A DNA stretch of 64,000 bases from DATFXM01 sp035315885 (GCA_035315885.1 DATFXM010000174.1:62001-126000); one strand, 5' to 3'; counted from the first letter of the stretch, positions 49,757-59,134 are shown. The notes: generated by a model not told the origin, from the letters alone. Numbers and translations: made by a program.

Positions 49757-52700
49757 TTAATCGCTCGCAGCCTGCATCTGTCGAGATCCCGCTGTTGGGA
49801 GTTTGATCGTGAAGTGAGTTCCTTCGCCCGGCCGGCTCTCTACGAAGATCCGGCCGCCGTGCTCCTGGATTATCCCATACGAAAGAGCCAGACCGAGACC
49901 GGTCCCCAGCCCAACCTCTTTCGTGGTAAAGAACGGGTCGTAGATCCTGGCGATATTCTCCGGCGCAATTCCAACTCCCGTGTCGCGGAAGTCCACCATC
50001 AGCGAAGTGTCGACCGTGCGAGTGTTGATCGTCAGCCTGCCGTTTCCAGGCATCGCGTCTCGCGCGTTCAGAATCAGGTTCATGAAGACCTGCTGCAGTT
50101 TTGCAGCGTTCCCCCACGCCTTCGCCAAGTCGTGCCCGTAGTTCCTTACGATTTCGAACGGCGCGTGTCGGAGCTGCGGCTCCAGCAACTGCAGCGTGTC
50201 GTCGAGCACTCGATTTACGTCCAACTCGCGGAATTCGGCGTCCCCGGTGCGTGAGAAGTTCAGCAGGTTGCTGACTATTCCCGACGCTCGCACGGTTTGA
50301 ATCTGGATCTTCTCCAGAAGCCTCCGCCGGGAATCATCGTGAGAGGTCTGCTCCAGCAGCATCTGTGCGTAAGACGAAATGCCCGCCAACGGAGTGTTCA
50401 CTTCGTGCGCAACCCCCGCGGCAAGCAAACCGATAGACGAGAGCTTCTCGCTTTGCAGCAACTGCTGCTCGAGTTGTGCACGCTGGGTGACGTTCTCGAC
50501 GACCACCAGAGTGCCGGTCACGACTCCGCTCGCGCCCTCGAATGGCGCCAGAGACAGGTTGAGAGTGAGCGGCCGGCCGTCTTCAGTTGAGGCGTAGAAC
50601 TTGTAGATGTGTCGGGTTTCGCCTACCGCCCAGTCTTCCTTGCCGGTCGCATCGTGGATCGTCTCGATGAGGTCCGGCTCCAGAATATCCCCGATCTGGC
50701 TGCCAAGAGCCCGTTCGCGGGTTATGCCAAATATCTCTTCGAGCGCGCTGTTCCAGGTGGTGATTCTGCCCTCAAAATCTACAGCAAAGATCCCAACGTT
50801 CACGCTCTCGACGATGTTCTCCGAGAACTCCTTCAATCGCGCCAGCTCTTCTGCCTTTTGCATCTCAGACCGATAGAGCAGGCTGTTATCGATTGCCACC
50901 GCAACGTACCCTGATAACGCCTTGAGCAGATCGGTGTCTTCGCTTGTAAGCATCGCGCCGGCGCTCGTCCTCCCAACCGCTATGATCGCAACCATCCGGT
51001 CACGTACGATGCACGGCACGTAGTAGTGCAATTCAGGTGATATCGGAGTGGGAGTGGCGAGGTCTCCGGTTTGCCCGAATGGTTCGGTCAGATGACCCTC
51101 GATGAGCTGACTCTGTCCCGACCTGCCCTCGGCCTCGAGGAGGTCCGCCCTGGTGACAAAACCCTGGCCAAAGGATCGAGCCCTGATCGTCTCCTTGATC
51201 TTTACCGGAAGCACGGCCGGATGTTCCATCCCCGCCGCGTGCGCGAGACGAAAACCGCCAGGCGAAAACTCGTCTTCGATGAACACCGCAATCTTGCTGA
51301 TCGACAGCATCTCACCCATGCGCTGAACCAGCGAGTCCATGAGCTGTGAAAGCGCGGTAGTCCGGGCGAGCGTCCTGCCGAAGTCCTGAAGGCCGGCTCT
51401 CAGCGTGTATCGCTCACCGTAGAACCATCGATCGGACCACTCCTGGAGCTTGTTCTTGATCGGTGCAAACAGCATTGCAACGACCAGCATCCCGGCGACA
51501 ACCACTACACGCGTCTTCCACGAATTGAGATCGGCAGTCGCCCAGATGAATTTGACCAGGTCTCCGACCGCCAAAAGGATCGCCATGTACATCGCAGCCA
51601 CTGCCAACGTTGCTACCGCGTGAACAAAGCTCCTGCGCATAATCACGTCGACGTCCATCAATCGATATCGAACGATGGAATAGCCGAATGAGAGCGGGAC
51701 CAGTATCAGCGGAACGTAAGCGATCGTCTCCATAAGCGGAGTGATCTCGATATTCCAGACGTACGGTATGAGGTACAACGCGGCGAACGGCAGTCCGGAG
51801 ATCCCCAGACCCCAGATGATCCACTTCAACTGCTGCCGCAACAGCGTGCTCCTGGACCTGAGGAACGCGACGAGCAGAAAAACGCTTCCGGCCACCAGGA
51901 AGATCGCGAAGTGCGCTGTCTCAATCTTGTCGAGGGTGTTGCCCCAAAGCACCAGCGCGCTTTGACTACCCAGGGCTGAGTCCGTTGCCGCCTGCCAGCG
52001 GTGACCAGACCTCCAGAACGATTGAAGATCCAGCAGCCAGATTCCCTTGTAGTACCAGAGGGCCTGAAGCGTGGTGAGCACGAGCGCCGGAGTGTACAAC
52101 GCAATCAGCGCGCGTCTTATTCGTTTGCCGGGCGCGCGAGCAGAGGGAAACTTGGCGCAGAAATGAAGGAATACGGGCGCGACAAGGAGCCACGACGCCG
52201 AATCCAGAAGGCCTACCAGATTATCCAGCTTTGTCGCTTCAAGCGTCGAACTGTAGAAATACCCGACGAACGACAGCAGGCACCACGCGTAGAAGTGGTA
52301 GGTAAGGGCAGCCTTCCGCTGTTTGAATAGCACGAACAGTCCGATGGCCAGATAGACCAGCCCGATGAACCCAAGGTACAACCCGCGCTCCAGGTGAAGG
52401 TCTCTGCGCCCTACCTTGAAGTCGACATCGTAGACTCCCTTCTGGATGCCGAAAATCTTCTTGAGGACTTGATCGTGATGTTGCACCGCATAGCGGGCGT
52501 TATTACCCACTCCCTGGTGCTCCAGGTACCTCGAGATGCTGTCAGCGTGCGTGACTTCCTCGTAGTCCAGGCCTCGCAGTGTCGTTGTCTGGCGTGTCTC
52601 GTCCTGTGCGCCAACGTAAAAGAAGGCTTTTAGTTCGTCGCCTGGCCTGACTTTGTACAGGAGGGGTGAGTTCGGGCTGATGGATTTCGCGACGATTCCC

Positions 52701-52846
52701 TCGGGGGTTTCGACCCACTCCACGCCGTCGTCCGGAATGCCCGCCGCGCTCAGTCTGTCTCGCAGGTTGAACGCACCGAGCACGACAAGTCCCACGGTGA
52801 GAACCAAAACTCCAAGCAGTTTGGTTTTGCCCGTAAAGTCCCTCAT
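49757..52846 (-). CDS. Membrane sensor histidine kinase (PDZ-like/7TM/GAF/PAS)
   Basis: About 1029 residues. One N-terminal helix is followed by a periplasmic region with a PDZ-like segment (EGIVAKSISPNSPLLYKVRPGDELKAF), then about seven membrane helices. A GAF-like region (about 500-640) comes next, then PAS (about 665-780), HisKA with H814 (GVAHEVNTPLAGI), and HATPase with N box NLILNARDAM, DTGVGI, DPFFTTKE and GTGLGLALSYG. Kinase motifs are complete. It lies upstream of the NtrC-type regulator in the same direction (169-base gap), so the two form a two-component system of AtoS/ZraS style. The signal sensed is unknown. The start ATG at 52846 is chosen over in-frame GTG/TTG codons upstream; the ribosome site (GAGG) is close. 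Confidence 0.9.
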   Translation of the reverse strand: MRDFTGKTKLLGVLVLTVGLVVLGAFNLRDRLSAAGIPDDGVEWVETPEGIVAKSISPNSPLLYKVRPGDELKAFFYVGAQDETRQTTTLRGLDYEEVTHADSISRYLEHQGVGNNARYAVQHHDQVLKKIFGIQKGVYDVDFKVGRRDLHLERGLYLGFIGLVYLAIGLFVLFKQRKAALTYHFYAWCLLSFVGYFYSSTLEATKLDNLVGLLDSASWLLVAPVFLHFCAKFPSARAPGKRIRRALIALYTPALVLTTLQALWYYKGIWLLDLQSFWRSGHRWQAATDSALGSQSALVLWGNTLDKIETAHFAIFLVAGSVFLLVAFLRSRSTLLRQQLKWIIWGLGISGLPFAALYLIPYVWNIEITPLMETIAYVPLILVPLSFGYSIVRYRLMDVDVIMRRSFVHAVATLAVAAMYMAILLAVGDLVKFIWATADLNSWKTRVVVVAGMLVVAMLFAPIKNKLQEWSDRWFYGERYTLRAGLQDFGRTLARTTALSQLMDSLVQRMGEMLSISKIAVFIEDEFSPGGFRLAHAAGMEHPAVLPVKIKETIRARSFGQGFVTRADLLEAEGRSGQSQLIEGHLTEPFGQTGDLATPTPISPELHYYVPCIVRDRMVAIIAVGRTSAGAMLTSEDTDLLKALSGYVAVAIDNSLLYRSEMQKAEELARLKEFSENIVESVNVGIFAVDFEGRITTWNSALEEIFGITRERALGSQIGDILEPDLIETIHDATGKEDWAVGETRHIYKFYASTEDGRPLTLNLSLAPFEGASGVVTGTLVVVENVTQRAQLEQQLLQSEKLSSIGLLAAGVAHEVNTPLAGISSYAQMLLEQTSHDDSRRRLLEKIQIQTVRASGIVSNLLNFSRTGDAEFRELDVNRVLDDTLQLLEPQLRHAPFEIVRNYGHDLAKAWGNAAKLQQVFMNLILNARDAMPGNGRLTINTRTVDTSLMVDFRDTGVGIAPENIARIYDPFFTTKEVGLGTGLGLALSYGIIQEHGGRIFVESRPGEGTHFTIKLPTAGSRQMQAASD

Positions 52847-53056
52847 CGCCTCAGTCACGCGCCGACAGGCGGTTCTCCCCCCAGCGGTTGGTGCAACCGC
52901 TATTCCCCTCAAAGTTTAGTTTAAAACAAGCCAATACCGGTGCTTTTCGCACCTGTTTCTATTAGTGGCGTGCAGCAGCTTTCCAGATTTTCGTAAGTGC
53001 CTCCACTTTTTCGGATGGCAGCACGCCGCGAGAGCAAAAACCAGGGGAGCAGAACC
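52847..53056. other. Intergenic region
   Basis: Short AT-rich patch (TTTAAAACAAG) next to the kinase start may hold the promoter. No RNA motif recognised. Confidence 0.3.
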
Positions 53057-54760
53057 TCAAAAACGGAACGATAGTCCCACTCTGACCAACCGGTGATACC
53101 TGCTCGCTATTAATTCCTGTCGTTCATCAACGACGGAGCCTTGCTGGTCGAATAGATTGCGGAGATCGACGACCGCCGCCCACTGACCGGGGATGAAGCT
53201 TAAATTTGGCAAGTCCTGCGTGAGCGAAATACTGAGATTCGGATCGTATGTGTTGATCTGTCCCTGGAACGGGTCGATAGCAAACACCGCCCGTTCGGGA
53301 GCGAATCTTACAACCGTCGAAACCCTCGTACCGGTCCTGACGAAATTGGCATCGAGCTTCGCCGAAATGACCTGAAACAGTCCGTTGCGGAATAAGTTTG
53401 CCGGATTCGTGATGCCACGCGGATCCAGACTCTGCCCCTCGCCAACCGCGTACCCCACCGTCCCATCGATCGTCTCGGTTATTCTTCGGTGGTAGACCAC
53501 TCTCACTCCGCGCGCGCGCCCCGATTGATTCTCGCCGAGCACCGATGCTGCTGCGGGGTTGTCATTTGGCACCGACAACAGGCCGACTCCGTGGCCGGAG
53601 AACGTATCGAAGAACGCCATCATCTCGACCGACGACTTGTCCGAAAGGATCTGCTCGCCGCCGAACTGAAGGCGATAACTTCGCTCCATGACCGGGCGTT
53701 CTTCCCTGGTCGCCACGGGTTGAGGCTCGCTGAACTCTATTTCTCCCGATTCCAGGTTAAAGCGGGTCTGCGCGTCGGTCGACGTACCCGGCAAAAGTGC
53801 GGCGAACAGTCTGGTCTTCGCGGCCGCGTCGACTGCGACTCCAAGCTTCGGAAGGACGCTGGTTCCCGATGCTCCGTGAGCAAACCGCGCGAACTCGAGT
53901 CCGTAAACTATCAGCACCGGACCTGAAATCTGATAGGTGTCGCTTGCGGAGACCGAGAACTGACCTAGCTTGGGGACGGAGCTGTGGCGGGAAAAAGTAA
54001 ACCGGCCATACCCGAGGGCGATAGTCAACTGGTGACGGTCGTTCGCGTTTACCGTGGTGATCGCCTTTAAGCTCTGAGGCGCTCCCCGGCCATAACCTGC
54101 CTGACCGCCAATCGCGATGCCTATGTCTTTCCCGATCTGTTCCGAGACAGCGAAGTTGGTTCCAATGAAAGAGCTGGCGTCCGCCTCTCCGGTGGTGGTC
54201 TCGGCAAACGTCGCAACCGCCGCACGAAGGACCGGGGAACGGTCGATCTTGGCGACCGTCGGGTCACCGGATTCCGCAGGTTGGTTCACGGCCTCGTCGA
54301 AGTGGAAGATACTCCCGCGCACACGCCGGGCCGCGTACTTTGAATCAGTGCTGAGCGCCGCTTCGTCGTTAAGTGTGCTGACGCGTCTCAGTAGAATGGA
54401 ATCAAAAACGGTCACCTTGTTAGGCCTGACTTCCGCAGCCAATTCTACGGGACTGAAGCCTACTGCCTGGGCTTTCACCTTGTACCGACCGGGAATCACG
54501 TTTACTGCAGTAAATTTCCCTTCGATGTCGGTGGTCGCCTGTTTGATCAGCTTCTCACTCTTGGAGGCTTCATCCTTGGCCGATTCGGTATCGGTCAGCA
54601 CCATGACTGCTGCACCAACCAGCGGATTGCCGAGGCCGTCCACGACGAGGCCTCGAATCGAACCGCGATTAGACGCGCCAGTCGCGGTACTACCGGCGAG
54701 AGCAGTCATCAAAAGCGCGGCCACCCCGAAGGGCGCCCATAGCTTCGTTGCTCGTGTCAT
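53057..54760 (-). CDS. Outer-membrane protein with carboxypeptidase-regulatory N-terminal domain
   Basis: About 567 residues. A signal peptide (VAALLMTALAGSTATGA) is followed by a CarboxypepD_reg-like Ig fold (GSIRGLVVDGLGNPLVGAAVMV ... DIEGKFTAVNVIPGRYKVKAQAVGF), a linker, and alternating beta strands to a C-terminal aromatic (VRVGLSFRF, ending in Phe). That ending and the strand pattern point to an outer-membrane beta-barrel like those of the Acidobacterial TonB-dependent/oar-type proteins, but shorter and without a plug domain that I can see. GAGGTGGAG precedes the ATG at 54760. It begins 20 bases after rdgB, probably in one operon. Confidence 0.8.
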   Translation of the reverse strand: MTRATKLWAPFGVAALLMTALAGSTATGASNRGSIRGLVVDGLGNPLVGAAVMVLTDTESAKDEASKSEKLIKQATTDIEGKFTAVNVIPGRYKVKAQAVGFSPVELAAEVRPNKVTVFDSILLRRVSTLNDEAALSTDSKYAARRVRGSIFHFDEAVNQPAESGDPTVAKIDRSPVLRAAVATFAETTTGEADASSFIGTNFAVSEQIGKDIGIAIGGQAGYGRGAPQSLKAITTVNANDRHQLTIALGYGRFTFSRHSSVPKLGQFSVSASDTYQISGPVLIVYGLEFARFAHGASGTSVLPKLGVAVDAAAKTRLFAALLPGTSTDAQTRFNLESGEIEFSEPQPVATREERPVMERSYRLQFGGEQILSDKSSVEMMAFFDTFSGHGVGLLSVPNDNPAAASVLGENQSGRARGVRVVYHRRITETIDGTVGYAVGEGQSLDPRGITNPANLFRNGLFQVISAKLDANFVRTGTRVSTVVRFAPERAVFAIDPFQGQINTYDPNLSISLTQDLPNLSFIPGQWAAVVDLRNLFDQQGSVVDERQELIASRYHRLVRVGLSFRF

Positions 54761-54780
54761 AAACTCCACCTCTAAGTTGC

Positions 54781-55446
54781 TCAGAGCAGTCGACTATTTT
54801 TTGCGGGATCATTAATTCTATCACCCGAACCGTTGGTGTCAACAAGCGTTCCCGCTTCTGAAAGCCACCGCGCCAGACTGCGAAAGGCCCGCCCTCGGTG
54901 GCTGACTAACCATTTTTCCTCGTGCGATAGCTCGGCAAAGGTCCTGCCCAGCGGCGGGTAATAGAATACCGGATCGTACCCGAATCCGCCGCTCCCCCGA
55001 GCCTCTGTGAGGATCCTCCCCCGAACGTCGCCCTCGAAGACCTTTTCTCCGTGACTCCAGACGATCGCGGCCGCGCACACAAATCGAGCCCCTCTTAGAT
55101 CTGAAGCGACGCCGGACATCTCCTCGAGGAGATGTCCAGTCCGCTGGGCATCGGTCGCGTTCGGGCCCGCGTAACGTGCAGAGTAAATACCGGGCCTACC
55201 CTTCAGGGCATCGACTTCGATTCCGCTATCGTCGGCGATCGTAACCAAACCCGACTTCTCAAAGTAATATCTCGCCTTGAGCAGGGCGTTTTCTCCAAAG
55301 GTCGAGCCGGTTTCAATGATCTCGCCCGATATCACGTCCGATAACGACAATGACTCTAAGCCGATCACTTCGAGGTCCAAAGCCACGAGTTCTCGAGTAA
55401 GTTCCGCGATCTTGCCCGGATTCGAGGTAGCCAGCAAAACACGCAT
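54781..55446 (-). CDS. rdgB: XTP/dITP diphosphatase (RdgB/HAM1)
   Basis: 221 residues. LLATSNPGKIAEL at the N-terminus, VTIADDSGIEVDAL with the catalytic acidic pair, GYDPVFYYPPLGRTFAEL, and SHRGRAFRSL at the C-terminus are the family signatures. It hydrolyses non-canonical purine nucleoside triphosphates (XTP, dITP) to monophosphates in the cytoplasm and so prevents mutagenic incorporation. Full length with a short extra C-terminal tail. The beta-barrel gene follows by 20 bases. Confidence 0.95.
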   Translation of the reverse strand: MRVLLATSNPGKIAELTRELVALDLEVIGLESLSLSDVISGEIIETGSTFGENALLKARYYFEKSGLVTIADDSGIEVDALKGRPGIYSARYAGPNATDAQRTGHLLEEMSGVASDLRGARFVCAAAIVWSHGEKVFEGDVRGRILTEARGSGGFGYDPVFYYPPLGRTFAELSHEEKWLVSHRGRAFRSLARWLSEAGTLVDTNGSGDRINDPAKNSRLL

Positions 55447-55656
55447 CGTCTCCGAACTATATCACGTACACTTGTAAGAACGGCGTGAGTGCATATCTTG
55501 CAAGCGACGTAAGTCCGAAGACAGTACACTACGGTCGAATCAAAATGATTGATCGGCGCTCGGCCGTATACTAAATGTGGCATTTGCACCTAAAGTAAAT
55601 ATTTCCTCCAAAATATGTATTTTTTACACGTAAATAGCCTCCATATCGTGACAGCA
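55447..55656. other. AT-rich divergent region before the RNA candidate
   Basis: AT-rich between 55575 and 55640 (TTTGCACC..., TTTTTTACACG), containing a possible TTTACA -35 near 55623 and CATATCG near 55642. It could hold the promoter of the RNA candidate and of rdgB on the other strand. No coding frame supported. Confidence 0.35.
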
Positions 55657-55876
55657 GGGGACATCGGAAGTGAATAAGTTGGCCGAAACGTTGAACATCG
55701 TTCCCGAAATGAGTGGCTAACCCCGAATGGCACTCAGCTTGCACCACGGCTTGTGGGGCAAGAGATACGGGTGATGACAACATCACTTCCTGTTCTCGAT
55801 TCTCGGTCACCGGGGTGAGGACGGTGACCGGAAGACAGGCGACGCAGTCTTCCCACGCTGCGTCGCCTATTTTTTT
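55657..55876 (+). ncRNA. Candidate structured RNA with terminator (unassigned)
   Basis: No credible protein frame, but dense base-pairing. A long-range stem joins GGGGACA (55657-55663) plus GGAAGTGA (55666-55673) to TCACTTCC (55783-55790) plus TGTTCTC (55791-55797). Inside are hairpins AACG/CGTT (55687-55702), TGAGTG/CACTCA (55710-55736) and CTTGC-CCAC/GTGG-GCAAG (55738-55762). GTGATG/CATCAC (55771-55786) shares bases with the long-range stem, so both cannot form together. After it come CGGTCACC/GGTGACCG (55804-55830) and an intrinsic terminator. The exclusive pairing is switch-like. It could be a stand-alone small RNA or a leader acting on the M3 peptidase operon downstream. I do not recognise a known riboswitch. 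Acidobacterial RNA motifs such as Acido-1 would be the first comparison. Confidence 0.55.
55837..55876 (+). terminator. Rho-independent terminator of the RNA candidate
   Basis: AGGCGACGCAG (55837-55847) pairs perfectly with CTGCGTCGCCT (55858-55868), followed by A and seven T (55870-55876). Confidence 0.9.
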
Positions 55877-56047
55877 GTGCTCACCTCCTGTTAAGCCCCG
55901 TCCAGCCTACAGGAAACTGGTGCAATCCGAGATCTCCAGTGATCAAGTCCGAGGAATCTAACTATGGGCCTTCAGCCTGTTACCACCTTGACACCTGCCG
56001 TCAGCGCCGATAAGTTTTAAGACCTTCTGTCCGCGCCAAGGTCCTGC

Positions 56048-57535
56048 ATGTTTGATCAATACCGCCACGAGTATTCGGAGTTTCACACCGCTTCGATGCG
56101 AGAACACTATTTGTTTCTCTCGGGTCAAAAGCCGACGCTGGAAATCGCTCCGATCTACGAGCGGTTCAGCGATCTTTTCACCCTCGAAGTCATCGCTAAA
56201 CTTAAAGTTGAACTGAACCAGATATCCGGTCATTTTGAAACCGCGAGAAAATCGCTCAATCGCTTCCTACTTTTTTCCGTAGAGCAGTTCCTGGAAGACT
56301 CGGTGAAGAGCCTTACAGAGCAGATCAACGAATATGAATCCGCCGCTACGGTTCAGTGGAATGGTCAGCCGATGACGTTTCACGATGCCGCAGTGCGGCT
56401 GGCGGTCGAAAGTAATCGCGAGACCAGGCGTGCCATTCAGGCAAGCCGCGCTGCGATCATCGAGGGATCGAATGACCTTCGAGCAGAACGACTCGGCAAG
56501 ATCCACCAGGCCGCGCTTGGACTTGGTGAGCCGAGTTACAGAGCCCTGTTCGAATCGCTGAGGGGAATCGATTACGCTGCGCTGGCCGGTAGCGCCCGGG
56601 AGATGCTGACCGCGACGGAATCAACATACCTGAGGGCAATCGAGTCGGCGCTGCCAAGAACGGTGGGAGTGTCGTTGAATGAGGCGGAACGGTTCGACGC
56701 CGTCTACTTTCTGCACCTGACCGAATATGACGAGCACTTTCCGGTAGACGGCCTGGTCCCGACTTACATGCGGACCATGTCGCAATTGGGAATAGACGCT
56801 TCTGAGCAAGGACACATCTTCATCGACAGTGAGCCTCGTCCCAGAAAAACGGCCCGCGCGTTTTGCATGCCGATTTCGGTGCCGGATGATGTCCGTCTGG
56901 TGATCAGACCCTCGGGAGGCCAGTCAGATTACCAGTCGTTGCTGCACGAATCCGGACACGCGCAGCACTACGGCTGGACCGCGTCGTCTCTTGCGCCGGA
57001 GTTCAAATACACCGGCGATTACGCACTGACCGAGACTTATGCGTTTCTGATGAATCACCTTGTGTCTGATGGCGAATGGCTAGCCGAGACGATCGGATTC
57101 AGAGACACCGAAGAGTTTACTCGTTCGGTGATGCTTGCGCGGCTCGTTACTGTCCGGCGATACGCCGCAAAACTTGTTTACGAGCTATCGCTGCACGATG
57201 GGGCGGACCTGAGCAGCGCTGCAGCGCTCTACGCCGAACTGCAGACGGCGGCCACCGGTTTCAACACTCAGCAGACTGAGTTCTTGTACGATCTGGATGA
57301 TTGTTTCTACAGCGCCGGTTATCTTCGCGCCTGGGCACTTGAGGTCGCGCTTCGAGACTATCTGAAGACGAGGTACGGCGTGCGATGGTGGGCTTCAACC
57401 AGAGCGGGTTCCCTCCTCAAAGAGCTCTGGGAAACCGGCGATCTATACAACGCGGATGAAATGGCGTCGCAACTCGGGCTGGCTCCGATCTCGTTCGATA
57501 TGCTCATTGAAGAATTCAATCGAGCGCTCAAATAG
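56048..57535 (+). CDS. M3-family (oligoendopeptidase-like) metallopeptidase
   Basis: 495 residues, cytoplasmic (no signal peptide). Zn site H300-E-S-G-H304 (LLHESGHAQHYGW) with the third ligand Glu expected in LTETYAFLMNHL. This is the HExxH of M3 enzymes (thimet oligopeptidase/PepF clan), although the N-terminal helical half is shorter than in PepF (about 600) and the C-terminus has MLARLVTVRRYAAKLVYELSLHDG. Expected to cleave short peptides. AAGG lies 7 bases before the ATG. It is followed 14 bases later by aroB, so both are in one operon; the structured RNA lies 170 bases upstream. Confidence 0.85.
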   Translation: MFDQYRHEYSEFHTASMREHYLFLSGQKPTLEIAPIYERFSDLFTLEVIAKLKVELNQISGHFETARKSLNRFLLFSVEQFLEDSVKSLTEQINEYESAATVQWNGQPMTFHDAAVRLAVESNRETRRAIQASRAAIIEGSNDLRAERLGKIHQAALGLGEPSYRALFESLRGIDYAALAGSAREMLTATESTYLRAIESALPRTVGVSLNEAERFDAVYFLHLTEYDEHFPVDGLVPTYMRTMSQLGIDASEQGHIFIDSEPRPRKTARAFCMPISVPDDVRLVIRPSGGQSDYQSLLHESGHAQHYGWTASSLAPEFKYTGDYALTETYAFLMNHLVSDGEWLAETIGFRDTEEFTRSVMLARLVTVRRYAAKLVYELSLHDGADLSSAAALYAELQTAATGFNTQQTEFLYDLDDCFYSAGYLRAWALEVALRDYLKTRYGVRWWASTRAGSLLKELWETGDLYNADEMASQLGLAPISFDMLIEEFNRALK

Positions 57536-57549
57536 ACTCTCCTGCCGGT

Positions 57550-58644
57550 ATGATCAGACCGCTCACCGTCAGACTTGGTACTCGGAGTTACAGCATCCTG
57601 ATTGGCGAGGGACTGCTGGATCAGGTAGGCCCATTAGCGCGTAAAGCGCTTGGGAGTACCGCACGACGAGTAGCGCTTATAACAAACACAACAGTGAATA
57701 AGCTCTACGGAGAGCGAGTCTCTGGCTCGCTGACGGACGCCGGATTCCGGGTGTTCGAGGCCTCGATCAAGGACGGCGAACGATTCAAGACTCTAGGCAC
57801 AGCCGAAAAACTGTTTGACTCGCTCATCGAGCAGAATTTCGAGCGCTCGGACGCGATCGTGGCGCTGGGAGGCGGGGTGGTCGGAGACCTCGCCGGGTTT
57901 GTTGCCGCAACTTTCTTGCGAGGCATCCGGTTCGTCCAGGTACCGACTACGCTTCTGGCTCAGATTGATAGTTCAGTCGGGGGTAAGACAGGAGTCAATC
58001 ACCGCCTCGGAAAGAACCTGATCGGTTCATTCCATCAGCCCTCGCTGGTGGTCATCGATCCGGCGACGCTTCGATCACTCCCCGAGAGAGAGTTATCGGC
58101 AGGCATGTTCGAGGCGGTGAAATACGGCGTCATACGGGATTTCCGGCTGTTTCAACGGATCGACAAACGCTTGGAATCGATAGCCGGGGTGGAGATCGGA
58201 CCTACGTGCGAACTCATCAGGCGGTGTTGTGCGATCAAAGCCGAGGTGGTCAGAGAGGATGAACGGGAGAGTGGCTTACGCCGGATCCTTAACTTTGGTC
58301 ACACTGTCGGGCACGCCCTGGAGTCAGCAACGAAGTACAAACGGTTCCTACATGGCGAGGCGGTGGGTCTGGGAATGATCGCCGAATCCCTGGTATCCCG
58401 GAGAATGGGTCTCCTCGGCACGGAGGCCCTTTTGGCCATAACGGCCCTGGTAACCCGGGTAGGCACCGTCCCATCGGCTTCAACTCTTGCATTCGATGAT
58501 ATAATTTCAGCCATGGTTCGCGACAAGAAGACTCAGGCTGGCCGCCTGGTCTTTGTTTTACCGGTTGAAATCGGACGCGTGACCATACGATCCGATGTGC
58601 CCCTACCTGTTGTGAAGAAAGCCCTCAGCGAAGCGCTCTCATAG
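57550..58644 (+). CDS. aroB: 3-dehydroquinate synthase
   Basis: 364 residues. Full set of AroB signatures: NAD-binding GGGVVGDLAGFVAATFLRGI with VPTTLLAQIDSSVGGKTGVNH and GKNLIGSFHQP, then the metal/phosphate region AGMFEAVKYGVI, EDERESGLRRILNFGHTVGHALE, and FLHGEAVGLGM. It converts DAHP to 3-dehydroquinate in the shikimate pathway, using NAD and a divalent metal. Other aro genes are not in this window. It overlaps nothing but follows the M3 gene closely. Confidence 0.96.
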   Translation: MIRPLTVRLGTRSYSILIGEGLLDQVGPLARKALGSTARRVALITNTTVNKLYGERVSGSLTDAGFRVFEASIKDGERFKTLGTAEKLFDSLIEQNFERSDAIVALGGGVVGDLAGFVAATFLRGIRFVQVPTTLLAQIDSSVGGKTGVNHRLGKNLIGSFHQPSLVVIDPATLRSLPERELSAGMFEAVKYGVIRDFRLFQRIDKRLESIAGVEIGPTCELIRRCCAIKAEVVREDERESGLRRILNFGHTVGHALESATKYKRFLHGEAVGLGMIAESLVSRRMGLLGTEALLAITALVTRVGTVPSASTLAFDDIISAMVRDKKTQAGRLVFVLPVEIGRVTIRSDVPLPVVKKALSEALS

Positions 58645-58721
58645 CGCCGACTCTTGAACTCAAGACAAGCCAACCAGGCCATCCACCAGCTTCGGGCGAG
58701 CTGTCTTATGGAGAGAACCTT

Positions 58722-59102
58722 ATGAGTAGAGTAGTACGCTTGCGTGAGGGCGAGCGCGGAGCAGTAAAAATACAGACGGTGTTGCTGCTGATCGCGCTGG
58801 CCGTTGTGTCATTCGTAGCCATCAAAATAGCTCCGGTCTACGTCGAGGAACAAAAGGTCATCCACGAGGTGGACGAGATTGCGCGGATCTCCGCGGTTCG
58901 CGGCTACAAGGAAGACAAAGTGGCAAAGGAAATCAACAAAATCCAAGGTGATTTCAGCCTGCCCGAGGACTCGATCTCGTTCAACGTCAATGCTGCGAAT
59001 CGAAAAGTAAAGATCACTGTAGGCTACAAGCGTGACATCGATCTTCTGGTGACTACCTACGCCTGGCAGGTCTCCCACGAAGTCGAAGGAAGGGAGCTAT
59101 AA
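58722..59102 (+). CDS. Membrane-anchored DUF4845-like protein
   Basis: 126 residues. After a short basic N-terminus (RVVRLREGERGAVKIQTV) one membrane helix (VLLLIALAVVSFVAIKIAPVY) leads into an alpha/beta domain (EEQKVIHEVDEIARISAVRGYKEDKVAKEINK...KVKITVGYKRDIDLLVTTYAWQVSHEVEG). The pattern of one helix, KIAPVYVE and a beta-rich end with Y-x-R fits DUF4845. It is anchored in the inner membrane with the domain facing the periplasm. GGAGAGAA lies 6 bases before the ATG. Third in the M3-aroB group, 77 bases after aroB. Function unknown. Confidence 0.75.
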   Translation: MSRVVRLREGERGAVKIQTVLLLIALAVVSFVAIKIAPVYVEEQKVIHEVDEIARISAVRGYKEDKVAKEINKIQGDFSLPEDSISFNVNAANRKVKITVGYKRDIDLLVTTYAWQVSHEVEGREL

Positions 59103-59105
59103 GCA

Positions 59106-59134
59106 TGAGGCTCGGGTGACCCTCGAGCCTCATC
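59106..59134 (+). terminator. 10-bp hairpin after the DUF4845-like gene
   Basis: ATGAGGCTCG (59106-59115) pairs with CGAGCCTCAT (59125-59134) with a 9-base loop. There is no T-run after it. It ends the M3-aroB unit. Confidence 0.6.
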
